A stretch of 34,723 bases of DNA from a bacterium (GTDB lineage Bacteria > Electryoneota > RPQS01), in contig JADLDM010000198.1 in assembly GCA_020846695.1 (NCBI GenBank), positions 1 through 34,723 on the forward strand. Reading direction: 5' to 3'. The notes beneath the pieces were generated by a model. That model searched no databases, was not told where the DNA came from, and saw only the letters and a program-made list of their open reading frames with translations. A program made the translations under genes and the position numbers. This document shows positions 23,911-32,307 of this stretch, in pieces (within the stretch, counting starts at the first letter, position 1; the number at the start of each line of letters is the position of its first letter).

Positions 23911-25590
23911 CTATTTCATCAGGACGAGCTTCTGCGTGGAGACATTGGCTCCGGCGCGAAGCTGAGCGAAGTAGAGACCTGAAGGCAGTTCAGTCGCATT
24001 GAAGCTGATGCTGTGCGATCCGGCAGTCATCGGGCCATTCACGAGCGTGGCCACTTCCTGTCCGAGCGAGTTGAACACGACGAGCGAGACATTGCTGTTG
24101 TTCGCGAGGTCAAAGCGCAGCGAAGTCGCCGGGTTGAAAGGATTGGGGAATGCGCCATGGAAAGCAAACGACGACGGCAAACCAATCGGCGCGTCGTCGG
24201 CATCGGTTCCTTCAAAGGTGACATGCACGGTAAATTCATCAATGGTTCCAACGTCCGCCGCCTCAGTGTCTTCCACACGAAGCGTCCACGTTCCGTCCGC
24301 GTTGAATCCGTCGAGCGCTTCAAGGTCTTCGGCCGGTTGCCACGACCCAGTGTAAGGAGCGCCACCGGCCGCGTATCCAAACGGAGTCGCTGCTTCATCA
24401 TCAAATCGGCAATTCACCATGTTCGCTCCTGCGGGCACTCCGGTAGGATCCGGCGCCAGCATGACGGTATCCGCCCACGGGGTGATAATCCAAATCACGC
24501 AGTCGGAAACATAGGTGTGCGTGATGTTCACGGTGACATCAATATCCGTGATCAAATGATCATCGGGGATGTTGAGCGTCATGTTTGCGAAGGCTTGATC
24601 TGGAATGTTCACCGGATTCGCGGTTGAAGTATAGCTCTGTTCGCTGAGATTAAGGAAGAGCAATTGCGCGTTAACGACCACGTCTTCTCCGTCGCCGACG
24701 ACCACATTCTCAATGGTCTCGGGTTCGTAGCCGTTCTTCGAGAAATTCAGTGTATAGGTCCCGGCAAAGACGTTAGAGAATTCGTAGTCACCATTCGCGT
24801 CGGTCGTCGTTCTTGCTCCACCTTCGATTTCGACGTTTGCTCCGGAAATCGGCGTACCTGACAGCAATTCGGTCACGGTTCCGCTAATGGTTCCGGGCGT
24901 TCCGGTGAAGTATTCAATCAGAACGTCGTCGAGTTTCAGAATGAACTCATCTACCGAGGTGTAATGGAATGCGACATAGAACGGCGCACCGGAAAACTCG
25001 GAGAGATTATCAGTGTATTGAGTGTAAGCGGAAGGCACATCTACATGCGTGGAAACCAAATTTGTGAAGTCAGCCGGGGCATTTCCTGTGGTCGAGACCC
25101 GTACCTCAAAAGTCTCAAGATAGGCAGGATCTTGCGATGCGGCCCAGTAGGAAAGCTCAATTGTCCCTGTGAGGTTTTGCTGAGGGAGAATCAACCAATC
25201 GTTATTCGCGACCGGCGGGCTGTTGTAAGCATTGGCAACGAACTTGGTGCCGGAGTGCGCCGGAATGCCGGAGAAGACAATCCAACGCGAGAATCCGCCG
25301 AATCCAGTGACGATGCAGGTTCCATTGTCTTGGTCCACCTGCGTCCAGCCCGTCGGCAGCTGACCATTGGAGTAAGCTTCAAAATCCTCGGAAAGCGCTA
25401 TCTCGTCGAGATTGTTGTTCTGGCGAACATACGTTCCTTCACCGGACGTCATCGCTTCGAGCTTTGCCGGGTTCGTGATTGACCCGTCTTTGGCAACCAG
25501 AGACGCGAGCGGTCCTTTGCCGGACGCGAGCGCGGCTCCCGCGATCAGCAAACTTAACAGAAGTGCAAACAGTTTAACATTACGAAACAT
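23911..25590 (-). CDS. T9SS-exported protein with adhesin-like, carboxypeptidase-regulatory-like and P domains
   Basis: 559 residues with AAGGAG seven bases before the ATG. Order: signal peptide (about 1-22); a cleaved-adhesin-like jelly roll (about 65-235; SEDFEAYSNGQLPTGWTQVD, then NDWLILPQ and FYVAFHYTS); a carboxypeptidase-regulatory-like domain (about 238-320; GTISGTVTELLSGTPISGAN, DANGDYEFSNV); a P/Homo B domain (about 325-465; ITHTYVSDCVIWIITP, NCRFDDEA, ADGTWTLRVEDTEAADVGT); and a type A sorting domain with HGAFPNPFNPATSLRFDL, ending KLVLMK. P domains usually accompany subtilisin-like proteases, but no protease domain is present. Probably a surface or released adhesin or accessory protein. 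It follows the related gene at 25654-27309 with a 63-base gap, so cotranscription is likely. Confidence 0.9.
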   Translation of the reverse strand: MFRNVKLFALLLSLLIAGAALASGKGPLASLVAKDGSITNPAKLEAMTSGEGTYVRQNNNLDEIALSEDFEAYSNGQLPTGWTQVDQDNGTCIVTGFGGFSRWIVFSGIPAHSGTKFVANAYNSPPVANNDWLILPQQNLTGTIELSYWAASQDPAYLETFEVRVSTTGNAPADFTNLVSTHVDVPSAYTQYTDNLSEFSGAPFYVAFHYTSVDEFILKLDDVLIEYFTGTPGTISGTVTELLSGTPISGANVEIEGGARTTTDANGDYEFSNVFAGTYTLNFSKNGYEPETIENVVVGDGEDVVVNAQLLFLNLSEQSYTSTANPVNIPDQAFANMTLNIPDDHLITDIDVTVNITHTYVSDCVIWIITPWADTVMLAPDPTGVPAGANMVNCRFDDEAATPFGYAAGGAPYTGSWQPAEDLEALDGFNADGTWTLRVEDTEAADVGTIDEFTVHVTFEGTDADDAPIGLPSSFAFHGAFPNPFNPATSLRFDLANNSNVSLVVFNSLGQEVATLVNGPMTAGSHSISFNATELPSGLYFAQLRAGANVSTQKLVLMK

Positions 25591-25653
25591 TGTGTCTCCT
25601 TACATGGAATTGAAGTGAACCGGGAGGCCCACAGAAAAAATTGAAAAGGAAGG

Positions 25654-27309
25654 CTATTTGATCAAAAGAAGTTTCTGAGTCTGCATGCGGTCATGCGCTT
25701 CCGCCCGGACGAAGTAGAGTCCTGACGCAATAGAATGGGGTTGCCAGTAGAAGTGATGGCTTCCGGCAGTCAGAGTTTCGTCTGAAAGCGTTTCGACGAG
25801 TCTTCCGGTGACATCGAATACTTGAAGTTTGATGCGCGCGGTTTGCGGCACATCGAGAATCAACTGCGCGCTTGAGTTGAACGGGTTGGGAAATGCAGGA
25901 TGAAGCGTCCATTGCGAAACATTGACTGGAGACTCGTCTCCGTCTTGCACGCGCTCAAGCTCGAAATGCAGAATTGCTCCGTTGAACGTGCCGACATCCT
26001 GCGCGGCAGCATCTTCCACCGTGATCACCCAGTCGCCGCCGGACATGCTTGAATCAAAAACCGACAGCACGCTCTCAGGCCGGAATGAACCCGTGTAAGG
26101 CGCGCTCGCGTTTCCGATTGCCGTGGTCGCCTCGTCATCGAAGCGGCAGTTGACCAAATTCTCGCCTTCGGTGTTTGCCGGTGGATTGAACAACGTGGCG
26201 TTGGTTCCACCCGGCGAGTTCAGCGCGATGATCAGGTCGCCAACCCATGAGTGCGTGATGTTGATCGTCATGTCCACATCGAGCACGGGCTGATCGTCAC
26301 CAACGGACATGGTGATTTGGATAGAGGATTGATCTGGTATGTCGAGAGTGTCACCCCTGTAGGATATGTTCCTGAAATCCACACGAGCGACAAGCTGCGC
26401 ATCGCGCGTGGTGGTCTGTCCTTCGACAACGTTTACGTCTTCAATCAGCAGTGTGTCGTAATTGGATTTTGTGAATCGCAGGTCATAGATTCCGCTTGCC
26501 AAACGAGAAAAGCGATAGACTCCCTCACCGTTCGTCAGTGCGCTGATGCCCAAATCGAGAATCTCGACATTTGCATTTGAAATCGCCGCGCCGCTCTGTG
26601 AATTGGTAACCGTTCCTTGAATCGAATAAGCGCCGTTGATTTCAATTCCCCAACTGAGCAGCGTGCCGGTATCAAAGAGAAAGCGGTCCACGACACGCAG
26701 TCTCCACCAATCACCGGTCGTGGTGTGATTCGCGAATATGTTGTTCAGCGATTGCAGTGGAACATAACCTCCCGTGAATGGCGGCTGTCCGTCGTAGATG
26801 CCGAGCCCTGCTTCATCATCAAACCAGCAATCCGTCATGTTTACAATGCTGTCACCGGGAAAGAGATCCACCAATAGAACAGTAGCGGCGCGCACGGTAT
26901 CAATGTAAGCCCACGTCGTGTCCCAGTCCCACGTCGAATCGGTAATCCAACTTGTGTCGCGGCTCACATAGACCGTATCTATGAAGGCCGAGTCATGTTC
27001 AAGCGTGATCCGCAGATCGCGAATCCACGTGTGTTCGATGCTCACACCCACATTAATATCTTCAATTGCGATTCCCGCCGGGATCTGAATTGAATCCACC
27101 AGAGTTCCGCCCGGCCCATCTGGGATGGGAAGCGGAGTGTGGGTGGAGGAATAGACTTCATCCAGCGCGCGATGCGGCGAGCGCAAACTTTGAGCAGGCA
27201 CGCTGACGCCGCAGGATTTCTGCGGAGCCTTACCCTGCTTTCCGAAAGCGGAAAGAGAAATCAAGCTCGCTATGAGCAGGATTGCCCACGGCGCGCGCGA
27301 AGTGAACAT
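25654..27309 (-). CDS. T9SS-exported protein with two P domains
   Basis: 551 residues. A signal peptide (WAILLIASLISLSAFG) is followed by a first P-like domain (about 60-250; VSIEHTWIRDLRITLEH, a Trp/Asp-rich insertion, CWFDDEAG, WWRLRVVDRFLFDTGTL), a carboxypeptidase-regulatory-like domain (about 255-335; SIQGTVTNSQSGAAISNANV), a second P domain (about 345-465; ITHSWVGDLIIAL, NCRFDDEA, GDWVITVEDAAAQDVGT) and a type A sorting domain (HPAFPNPFNSSAQLILDV). The second half has the same domain order as the downstream gene, so the two look like relatives that diverged at the N-terminus. The ATG lies six bases after the acetyltransferase stop and has only a weak ribosome site, so translational coupling is likely. 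Confidence 0.88.
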   Translation of the reverse strand: MFTSRAPWAILLIASLISLSAFGKQGKAPQKSCGVSVPAQSLRSPHRALDEVYSSTHTPLPIPDGPGGTLVDSIQIPAGIAIEDINVGVSIEHTWIRDLRITLEHDSAFIDTVYVSRDTSWITDSTWDWDTTWAYIDTVRAATVLLVDLFPGDSIVNMTDCWFDDEAGLGIYDGQPPFTGGYVPLQSLNNIFANHTTTGDWWRLRVVDRFLFDTGTLLSWGIEINGAYSIQGTVTNSQSGAAISNANVEILDLGISALTNGEGVYRFSRLASGIYDLRFTKSNYDTLLIEDVNVVEGQTTTRDAQLVARVDFRNISYRGDTLDIPDQSSIQITMSVGDDQPVLDVDMTINITHSWVGDLIIALNSPGGTNATLFNPPANTEGENLVNCRFDDEATTAIGNASAPYTGSFRPESVLSVFDSSMSGGDWVITVEDAAAQDVGTFNGAILHFELERVQDGDESPVNVSQWTLHPAFPNPFNSSAQLILDVPQTARIKLQVFDVTGRLVETLSDETLTAGSHHFYWQPHSIASGLYFVRAEAHDRMQTQKLLLIK

Positions 27310-27315
27310 CGGAGT

Positions 27316-27774
27316 CTATTCTTTGGTGAGGTCTATCGAGTAGGCGATGCGTCCGTCGGAATCGGCATGGAAATGATCGAACAGATACTGCGCGACCATA
27401 TTCATGCTCTCGACGGTGCACTCGACGCGAGTGTGCTTATGTTTCTTGGCCCATTTCACGGCGTGTTCGAAGAGCAGTTTGCCGAAGCCCTTTTCGCGGT
27501 GATTGGGTTTGACGAAGAGATCGAGGACGTGTGGAACATGCCGGGCCTCGATGGTTACGGGCTTTAGAGCAAGGTGGATGAATCCCACCGGCGCGCCGCT
27601 TGAGGTCTTGCCGATGAAGATAATCCCGAAGCGGTCGTTTCCGAGAACTTCCGTAAGGTAGGCGGAATTCCGCTCATCGGACTGCGCCTCATGCTCTTCA
27701 TTTTCGGATTGATATTCGGCCACAAGCTCGAGGAGCTGTGGAAGGTCGTCGGTCTTTGCCGTGCTGACAATCAT
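27316..27774 (-). CDS. GNAT-family N-acetyltransferase
   Basis: 152 residues, one GNAT fold. The acetyl-CoA site is the segment LDLFVKPNHREKGFGKLL (about 83-100), with the HREKGFG pyrophosphate loop, followed by helix FEHAVKWAKKHKHTRVEC. The N-terminus (STAKTDDLPQLLELVAEY) is typical. It transfers an acetyl group from acetyl-CoA to an amine; the substrate cannot be told. No Shine-Dalgarno site is visible; a weak TTGCGT (27816-27811) with TATTCT (27792-27787) at 18 bases could give a nearly leaderless transcript. The T9SS cargo gene at 25654-27309 follows at six bases; the link in function is unclear. Confidence 0.87.
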   Translation of the reverse strand: MIVSTAKTDDLPQLLELVAEYQSENEEHEAQSDERNSAYLTEVLGNDRFGIIFIGKTSSGAPVGFIHLALKPVTIEARHVPHVLDLFVKPNHREKGFGKLLFEHAVKWAKKHKHTRVECTVESMNMVAQYLFDHFHADSDGRIAYSIDLTKE

Positions 27775-27891
27775 GCGTTGGTTAGAAGAATAAGAAGAAA
27801 ATCATCGTGGACGCAAATCGGTCCAACAGAACAGCAATTGCGAAAGACGTGCCACACGAGCGCTGGAAAAGCGTCGCTGCTGTCTCCCCTT

Positions 27892-29091
27892 TTAGTTTAT
27901 ATTTTCCAATAGAATAGCCTGCCCCTGTCCGACACCCACGCAGAGCGACGCAATGCCGTATTTTGTGCCCGCATCGCGCATAGAGCGTGCAAGCGTGCCC
28001 AAAATGCGCGCGCCGGACATGCCCAAGGGGTGGCCGATGGCAATCGCGCCGCCCTTGGGATTCACGCGGTCAATCGGCGGGTCCAGTTCGGCGATTACCG
28101 CAAGCGCCTGCACGGCGAAGGCTTCATTGATCTCCCAGAGTCCGATTTCGAATCGGGTCAATCCCGTGCGCGTGAGAAGTTTTTCAACCGCATCCACCGG
28201 GCCGATGCCCATGTAGCGCGGGTCCACACCTGCCGATGCCGTGCCGATGATCTTCGCAAGCGGCTTCAGCGAATGCTCCGTGACAAACTTCTCGGAGCAG
28301 ATCAAGAGCGCCGCCGCACCGTCATTTAACGACGAAGAGTTTCCCGGCGTGACGGTTCCGCCCTTGCGAAAGGCGGGTTTCAATTCGGCGAGCTTTTCAA
28401 GCGTCGTGTCTTTGCGCGGCCCTTCGTCCCTATCAATAATCAGCGGATCGCCTTTTCTCTGCGGAATCTCGACCGGAATAATCTCTTCTATGAAAAGTCC
28501 GCGCTCTTGTGCAGCGACCGCCTTCTGATGAGACTCATAGGCAAACGTGTCCTGCATTTCCCTCGCAATGTTCCACTTTTCGTAGATATTCTCCGCAGTT
28601 TCGCCCATTGAGTCGAGCGGGAACAGCTCCTTCATCTTCGGATTGGGATAGCGCCAGCCCAGCGTCGTGTCCCACGCCGTGAGATTACCAAACGAGAATC
28701 CGTTTTCCAATTTCGGCACGGAAAACGGCGCGCGCGTCATAGATTCCACTCCGCCCGCGAGGTAGCAGTTCCCTTCGCCAGCTTTGATCGCGCGGAATGC
28801 GCAGGCCGCAGCCTCCATGCCCGATGCGCAGAGACGGTTGATCGTTACCGCCGGAACGGAGTGTGGAAATCCCGCCAGCAGCACGGCCATCCGCGCAACG
28901 TTGCGGTTATCTTCTCCGGCCTGATTCGCGCAGCCCATATAGACTTCGTCAATCACTCCCGGGTCGAGCTGGTTCCGCTCGGCGATTTTTTTCAGCACGA
29001 GCGCGGCCATATCATCAGGCCGCACGGACTTCAACACGCCGTTGTGTTTCCCCACCGGCGTACGCAATGCATCAACAAGATAGACGGACAT
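27892..29091 (-). CDS. Acetyl-CoA acyltransferase (thiolase), PcaF/PaaJ- or FadA-like
   Basis: 399 residues, full-length thiolase. Catalytic residues: nucleophile Cys88 in NRLCASGMEA, NEAFA near 320, His354 in GGAIAIGHPLGMSGAR, and Cys384 in CVGVGQG. The N-terminus (DALRTPVGKHNGVLKSVRPD) and the stretch CANQAGEDNRNVARMAVLLA resemble beta-ketoadipyl-CoA thiolases (PcaF/PaaJ), though fatty-acid FadA-type enzymes also share much of this. It cleaves 3-ketoacyl-CoA with CoA, releasing acetyl-CoA, in the cytoplasm. It begins 24 bases after the methyltransferase stop, so both are probably on one transcript. The split hydroxyacyl-CoA dehydrogenase at 33018-34645 would supply its substrate. Confidence 0.94.
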   Translation of the reverse strand: MSVYLVDALRTPVGKHNGVLKSVRPDDMAALVLKKIAERNQLDPGVIDEVYMGCANQAGEDNRNVARMAVLLAGFPHSVPAVTINRLCASGMEAAACAFRAIKAGEGNCYLAGGVESMTRAPFSVPKLENGFSFGNLTAWDTTLGWRYPNPKMKELFPLDSMGETAENIYEKWNIAREMQDTFAYESHQKAVAAQERGLFIEEIIPVEIPQRKGDPLIIDRDEGPRKDTTLEKLAELKPAFRKGGTVTPGNSSSLNDGAAALLICSEKFVTEHSLKPLAKIIGTASAGVDPRYMGIGPVDAVEKLLTRTGLTRFEIGLWEINEAFAVQALAVIAELDPPIDRVNPKGGAIAIGHPLGMSGARILGTLARSMRDAGTKYGIASLCVGVGQGQAILLENIN

Positions 29092-29115
29092 TCAGGTTTA
29101 TGTTAATTGAATTGA

Positions 29116-29967
29116 TTACTGGCGAAGCGCTTCCACTGCAAAGCTCATCGGGATTTCGGGCTCGCCGGGAGGAAGCATATAGAGGTGCTCGCCTGAAGGA
29201 ACCATGATACCGAACGGATCGAAGCAGCAGAGCGGGTATTCTTCAAACTTGGTGATGCGCAGATTGTGATTCATCAGCGCGCGGAACACGTCGGCCAAAC
29301 TCCACTGCCATTCGTGCGTGGCATTCACCGTGACGTAGCTCTTATCCGCATAGTCCGGCGCGGGAGGAAGTTCGACGCCTTCTTCGCAATGAAAGTAGCC
29401 GAACTTGCGCGCGATGTTCCCCTCTTCGAGTTCATACATCATAAAAACGGGATGAATCTCCACGATCACGAACCTTCCGTCCGGCTTGAGCAGCTTGGAA
29501 ATCACTTCGCCCCACCTGTTCAAATCCGAAAGCCACGTGATCACACCCCAACTTGTGAACACGATATCATGTTTTTCAACGTGGACTTCATTCAGTTTGA
29601 GCACATCGCTCTCGATAAACTCCACGCGATCGGCAACTCCCGAAAGTTCCGCGAGCTTCCGTGCTTCTTTGATCGCCACAGGTGAAAAGTCCACGCCGAC
29701 GACTTTCGCCGCGCCTTGCCGTGCGATCTCAATCGTGCTCTTCCCGAAGTGGCATTGCAGGTGCAGCACGGACTTTCCGCGCACGTCGCCCAACCATTCC
29801 AGTTCGAGCCGGTCGAGCGCGGTCTTCCCCTCAAGAAAAGCCGGCACATCGTACATCCTGCTCGCAACATGAACAGGCGTGACCTCGTCCCACCATTTGA
29901 GGTTCGGCTCGTGTTCGGGGAAGACCTCGCCTCCGCCTCCGGGCAATGTGGGGCTAAATTTAGTCAT
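29116..29967 (-). CDS. Class I SAM-dependent methyltransferase
   Basis: 283 residues. Motif I is VLHLQCHFGKSTIEIARQGA (about 65-84) followed by the acidic end of strand 2, VVGVDFSP; motif II-like DIVFTSWGVITWL lies near 135 and LLKPDGRFVIVEIHP near 162. HLQCHFG is typical of one group of small-molecule methyltransferases of unknown substrate. The C-terminal half (HEWQWSLADVFRALMNHNL, then EEYPLCCFDPFG) probably binds the substrate. Start: ATG at 29967 with AAAGGA six bases upstream. Its promoter is at 29990-30018. It precedes the thiolase by 24 bases. Confidence 0.9.
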   Translation of the reverse strand: MTKFSPTLPGGGGEVFPEHEPNLKWWDEVTPVHVASRMYDVPAFLEGKTALDRLELEWLGDVRGKSVLHLQCHFGKSTIEIARQGAAKVVGVDFSPVAIKEARKLAELSGVADRVEFIESDVLKLNEVHVEKHDIVFTSWGVITWLSDLNRWGEVISKLLKPDGRFVIVEIHPVFMMYELEEGNIARKFGYFHCEEGVELPPAPDYADKSYVTVNATHEWQWSLADVFRALMNHNLRITKFEEYPLCCFDPFGIMVPSGEHLYMLPPGEPEIPMSFAVEALRQ

Positions 29968-29989
29968 CTTATTCCTTTAATGCCATAGC

Positions 29990-30018
29990 AAAGTAGAGGT
30001 TTTTCTCTCGGGAATCAA
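29990..30018 (-). promoter_or_regulatory. Promoter of the methyltransferase-thiolase unit
   Basis: On the minus strand: TTGATT (30018-30013), 17 bases, TACTTT (29995-29990), about 25 bases before the ATG. Confidence 0.55.
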
Positions 30019-30121
30019 GCCTCAACGCACAGCGCTTCATTATTGGAGGACGGCTTCGCTGATGTGCCTTGAGTTTTTCGTAAAGAATGGATTTTCAATA
30101 TCTTATTGTTTACCCCCTTAA

Positions 30122-30150
30122 TTGCAATTTGGTTAGACTCTCCCTATCTT
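30122..30150 (+). promoter_or_regulatory. Promoter of the M29 aminopeptidase gene
   Basis: TTGCAA (30122-30127), 17 bases, TATCTT (30145-30150), about 33 bases before the ATG and divergent from the methyltransferase promoter. Confidence 0.6.
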
Positions 30151-30183
30151 GAAAAAATGCCCCACTAACTCTGAAAGACACCC

Positions 30184-31308
30184 ATGAAAGACCCTCGTCA
30201 TAAGAAGCTCGCCGAAGTGCTGGTGCGTCATTCGACGCGCGTGAAGCCCGGCGACAAAGTATTGATCGAAATCAACGATGTTCCGCCGGAATTTACAGCC
30301 GTGCTCTTGCAGGAAGTCTGTGATGCGGGCGGTTTGCCGGTTCTGGAGCACAAGTTCCAGATGCACAATCGCGCAATGTATCTGAATGCTACCGAAGAGC
30401 GCATGAAGCTGATTGCGGACATCGAACTCTACCGCATGAAGCAGATGGATTGCTACATCGCCGTGCGCGGAATTTTCAATTCAAAAGAATTGACCGACGT
30501 GCCGGGTGACAAGATGTCACTATATGAGAAATTTTGGCTGAAGCCCGTGCATCTGAAGCAGCGTGTCGAGGAGACGCGCTGGGTGGTGCTGCGCTTCCCC
30601 TCGCCGCAGATGGCTCAGATGGCCAAGATGTCCTTTGATACCTTCGAAGATTTCTACTATCGCGTCTGCTGCGACGTGGATTGGGAGAAAGCGGAACGCG
30701 CGATGGTTCCCGCCAAGGCTTTCATGGAGAAGACCGACAAGGTTCACATCAAGGGACCGGGTACCGACCTGCAATTCTCGATCAAGGGCATTCCTGCGGT
30801 TCCCTGCGGCGGGCATATGAACATTCCCGATCTGGAAATTTTCACCTCACCCGTGCGCACCTCGGTCAACGGCAAGATCAGCTACAATGCTCCCTCGACC
30901 TATCGCGGCTTCACCCATGAGCACGTCGTGTTGGAATTCAAGGACGGCAAGATTATCGCCGCGACCTCGAATGACACCAAGCGCATCAACGAGATTTTCG
31001 ATACCGATGAAGGCGCGCGCTATGTCGGCGAATTTGCCTTAGGGTTCCATCCCTTCGTGATGAATCCCATGGACGACATTCTGTTTGACGAGAAGATTTG
31101 CGGTTCGTTGCACTTCACTCCGGGCCAGGCCTATGAGAAGGAAGCGGACAACGGCAATCGCAGTCAGATTCACTGGGATTTGGTGCTGATGCAGCGTCCC
31201 GAAAACGGCGGCGGCGAAATCTGGATGGACGGCGTGCTGATCCGCAAGGACGGCAAGTTCCTTCACGAAGCCTTCCTCGCCATGAATCCCGAGAATCTGG
31301 TGAAGTAA
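30184..31308 (+). CDS. M29-family metallo-aminopeptidase
   Basis: 374 residues, the usual length of thermophilic-type (AmpS/AmpT/PepS) aminopeptidases, which remove N-terminal residues from peptides using two divalent metals. Probable ligands and catalytic residues, by family pattern: Glu218 in NIPDLEIFTSPV, Glu283 in GEFALG, His310 in GSLHFTPGQAY with Tyr317, and His330/Asp332 in SQIHWDLVLM. All are present, so activity is expected. The N-terminal domain (ADIELYRMKQMDCYIAVRG) is also typical. No signal peptide, so it is cytoplasmic. Monocistronic: own promoter (30122-30150) and a terminator hairpin at 31348-31374. Confidence 0.93.
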   Translation: MKDPRHKKLAEVLVRHSTRVKPGDKVLIEINDVPPEFTAVLLQEVCDAGGLPVLEHKFQMHNRAMYLNATEERMKLIADIELYRMKQMDCYIAVRGIFNSKELTDVPGDKMSLYEKFWLKPVHLKQRVEETRWVVLRFPSPQMAQMAKMSFDTFEDFYYRVCCDVDWEKAERAMVPAKAFMEKTDKVHIKGPGTDLQFSIKGIPAVPCGGHMNIPDLEIFTSPVRTSVNGKISYNAPSTYRGFTHEHVVLEFKDGKIIAATSNDTKRINEIFDTDEGARYVGEFALGFHPFVMNPMDDILFDEKICGSLHFTPGQAYEKEADNGNRSQIHWDLVLMQRPENGGGEIWMDGVLIRKDGKFLHEAFLAMNPENLVK

Positions 31309-31315
31309 CCATCAT

Positions 31316-31338
31316 GTAGTGCCGCACGGCGTGCGCTC
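31316..31338 (+). repeat. REP-like palindrome, family B copy 3 (inverted)
   Basis: GTAG followed by the family B hairpin, on the plus strand. It differs from the inverted copies at 749 and 1551 by one loop base. Seven bases after the aminopeptidase stop. Confidence 0.75.
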
Positions 31339-31347
31339 TGAGAACTC

Positions 31348-31374
31348 AAGAGGCGACCCAAACGGTCGCCTCTT
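31348..31374 (+). terminator. Terminator-like hairpin after the aminopeptidase gene
   Basis: Perfect 11-bp stem AAGAGGCGACC / GGTCGCCTCTT with a CAAAC loop, 40 bases after the stop codon. The T-tract is short, so termination may be partial. Confidence 0.7.
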
Positions 31375-31394
31375 CTGATATCTCCGCTCTGAAT

Positions 31395-31514
31395 TTCTGT
31401 CATCCTATGTAAGGACCTTGTTGCTCACCCGACTCCCATGCATGGTTGTAGACTTTGTTGCAACGGCTCGGGCGATTCGATTCCCGGAATAGATCCTAAC
31501 AAAGGATGACAGAA
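31395..31514. repeat. Inverted-repeat element, family E copy 2
   Basis: Perfect 12-base inverted repeats TTCTGTCATCCT (31395-31406) and AGGATGACAGAA (31503-31514) bound 120 bases of non-coding sequence. The GTCATCCT core is shared with 1462-1542. In both places a family B palindrome is the neighbour, in mirrored order. Confidence 0.6.
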
Positions 31515-31524
31515 CGTAGCGAGG

Positions 31525-32079
31525 CTACTTCTTCATCTTCTTCCAGTTCTTGTACTGCTCAACTAAATTGCGCACATTTTCGACGTCGGACGTGACTTCT
31601 GTCTTGTAGGTAATCTCGGCAGCATCCGCACCCCATTCGATTACTTCCGAGCTTCCCAATGTGACGGAGTTGCCGTTGTGTTCGAGAATGGTCTCTGAGA
31701 TTGCTCCGGGCAACAAGAGAATCGGCGCGCAATCACATCCGGCCGTGCGGTAGAGACTCGCCGCGCCGAAATCCGTAAAGGTAAATTCGACCTTGCCGCA
31801 GAGCACGCCGTCCTTCTCGAAGAGTTCTTTCTTCGTGTAGGTGTAACCTTCGTTTTCACCTTCGAGGGTTGAGCCTTCGAGATAGTCGGTCACGAGCGTG
31901 CCGAAATCTTTGAAGGACACGTCGCGCTCTTCTTCGTCGCTCGAATGAATGTTGTAGAACAGGATCGAACCGGAGCCGGAGCCGTCGGCATTTAGCTTGA
32001 ACGTGTAGGTCTTATTCTGCACATTCAAACATCCGACTGCAAACATTGCCGCCACGACCAGCAGAAACACTTTCTTCAT
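31525..32079 (-). CDS. Small lipoprotein of unknown function
   Basis: 184 residues. The signal MKKVFLLVVAAMFAVGC is a clear lipobox with Cys17 lipidated. The mature protein starts NVQNKTYTFKLNADGSGSGS, a beta-rich opening seen in lipoproteins that report a measured quantity in some FCB genomes, but I do not recognise a named domain. A C-x-C pair occurs in TAGCDCAPILLLPG, and the C-terminus is a lysine-rich helix (NLVEQYKNWKKMKK). Ribosome site GAGG lies eight bases before the ATG. It follows the low-GC two-gene cassette on the same strand (57-base gap) and may be cotranscribed with it. Likely location: periplasmic face of a membrane. Confidence 0.75.
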   Translation of the reverse strand: MKKVFLLVVAAMFAVGCLNVQNKTYTFKLNADGSGSGSILFYNIHSSDEEERDVSFKDFGTLVTDYLEGSTLEGENEGYTYTKKELFEKDGVLCGKVEFTFTDFGAASLYRTAGCDCAPILLLPGAISETILEHNGNSVTLGSSEVIEWGADAAEITYKTEVTSDVENVRNLVEQYKNWKKMKK

Positions 32080-32136
32080 GTGGAAACCTCGGGAGAGAAA
32101 TTGGGTTGATGATGCTCTGGAAGCTAATGATTCTAC

Positions 32137-32307
32137 TCATCGCTGAGGTGGATTTCTGTCACCCCTGGCTGGTGCCGGCAACGGCGCGGGCGGCGCTTGT
32201 GGTCTAGGAGCATTTGGAGCTGGATTCACGCCCCCCTTCTTGGTTACCCCTTCTTTGATTAGAGTGCCAACTCTCGGAGGTCTCTCACTTCGCATTATTG
32301 TCTTCAT
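32137..32307 (-). CDS. Small proline-rich protein, partner of the membrane protein
   Basis: 56 residues. The start at 32307 is supported by AAGGAGAAAGG directly upstream. It begins inside the end of the membrane-protein gene (23-base overlap), so translation is coupled. The N-terminal half is basic (RPPRVGTLIKEGVTKKGGV); the C-terminal half is almost only Pro, Ala, Asn and Arg (NPAPNAPRPQAPPAPLPAPA), probably unfolded. No signal peptide or membrane helix is seen. I know of no assigned function. The overlap and strong ribosome site make a real gene likely despite its size; the small size and biased composition keep the confidence moderate. Confidence 0.6.
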   Translation of the reverse strand: MKTIMRSERPPRVGTLIKEGVTKKGGVNPAPNAPRPQAPPAPLPAPARGDRNPPQR

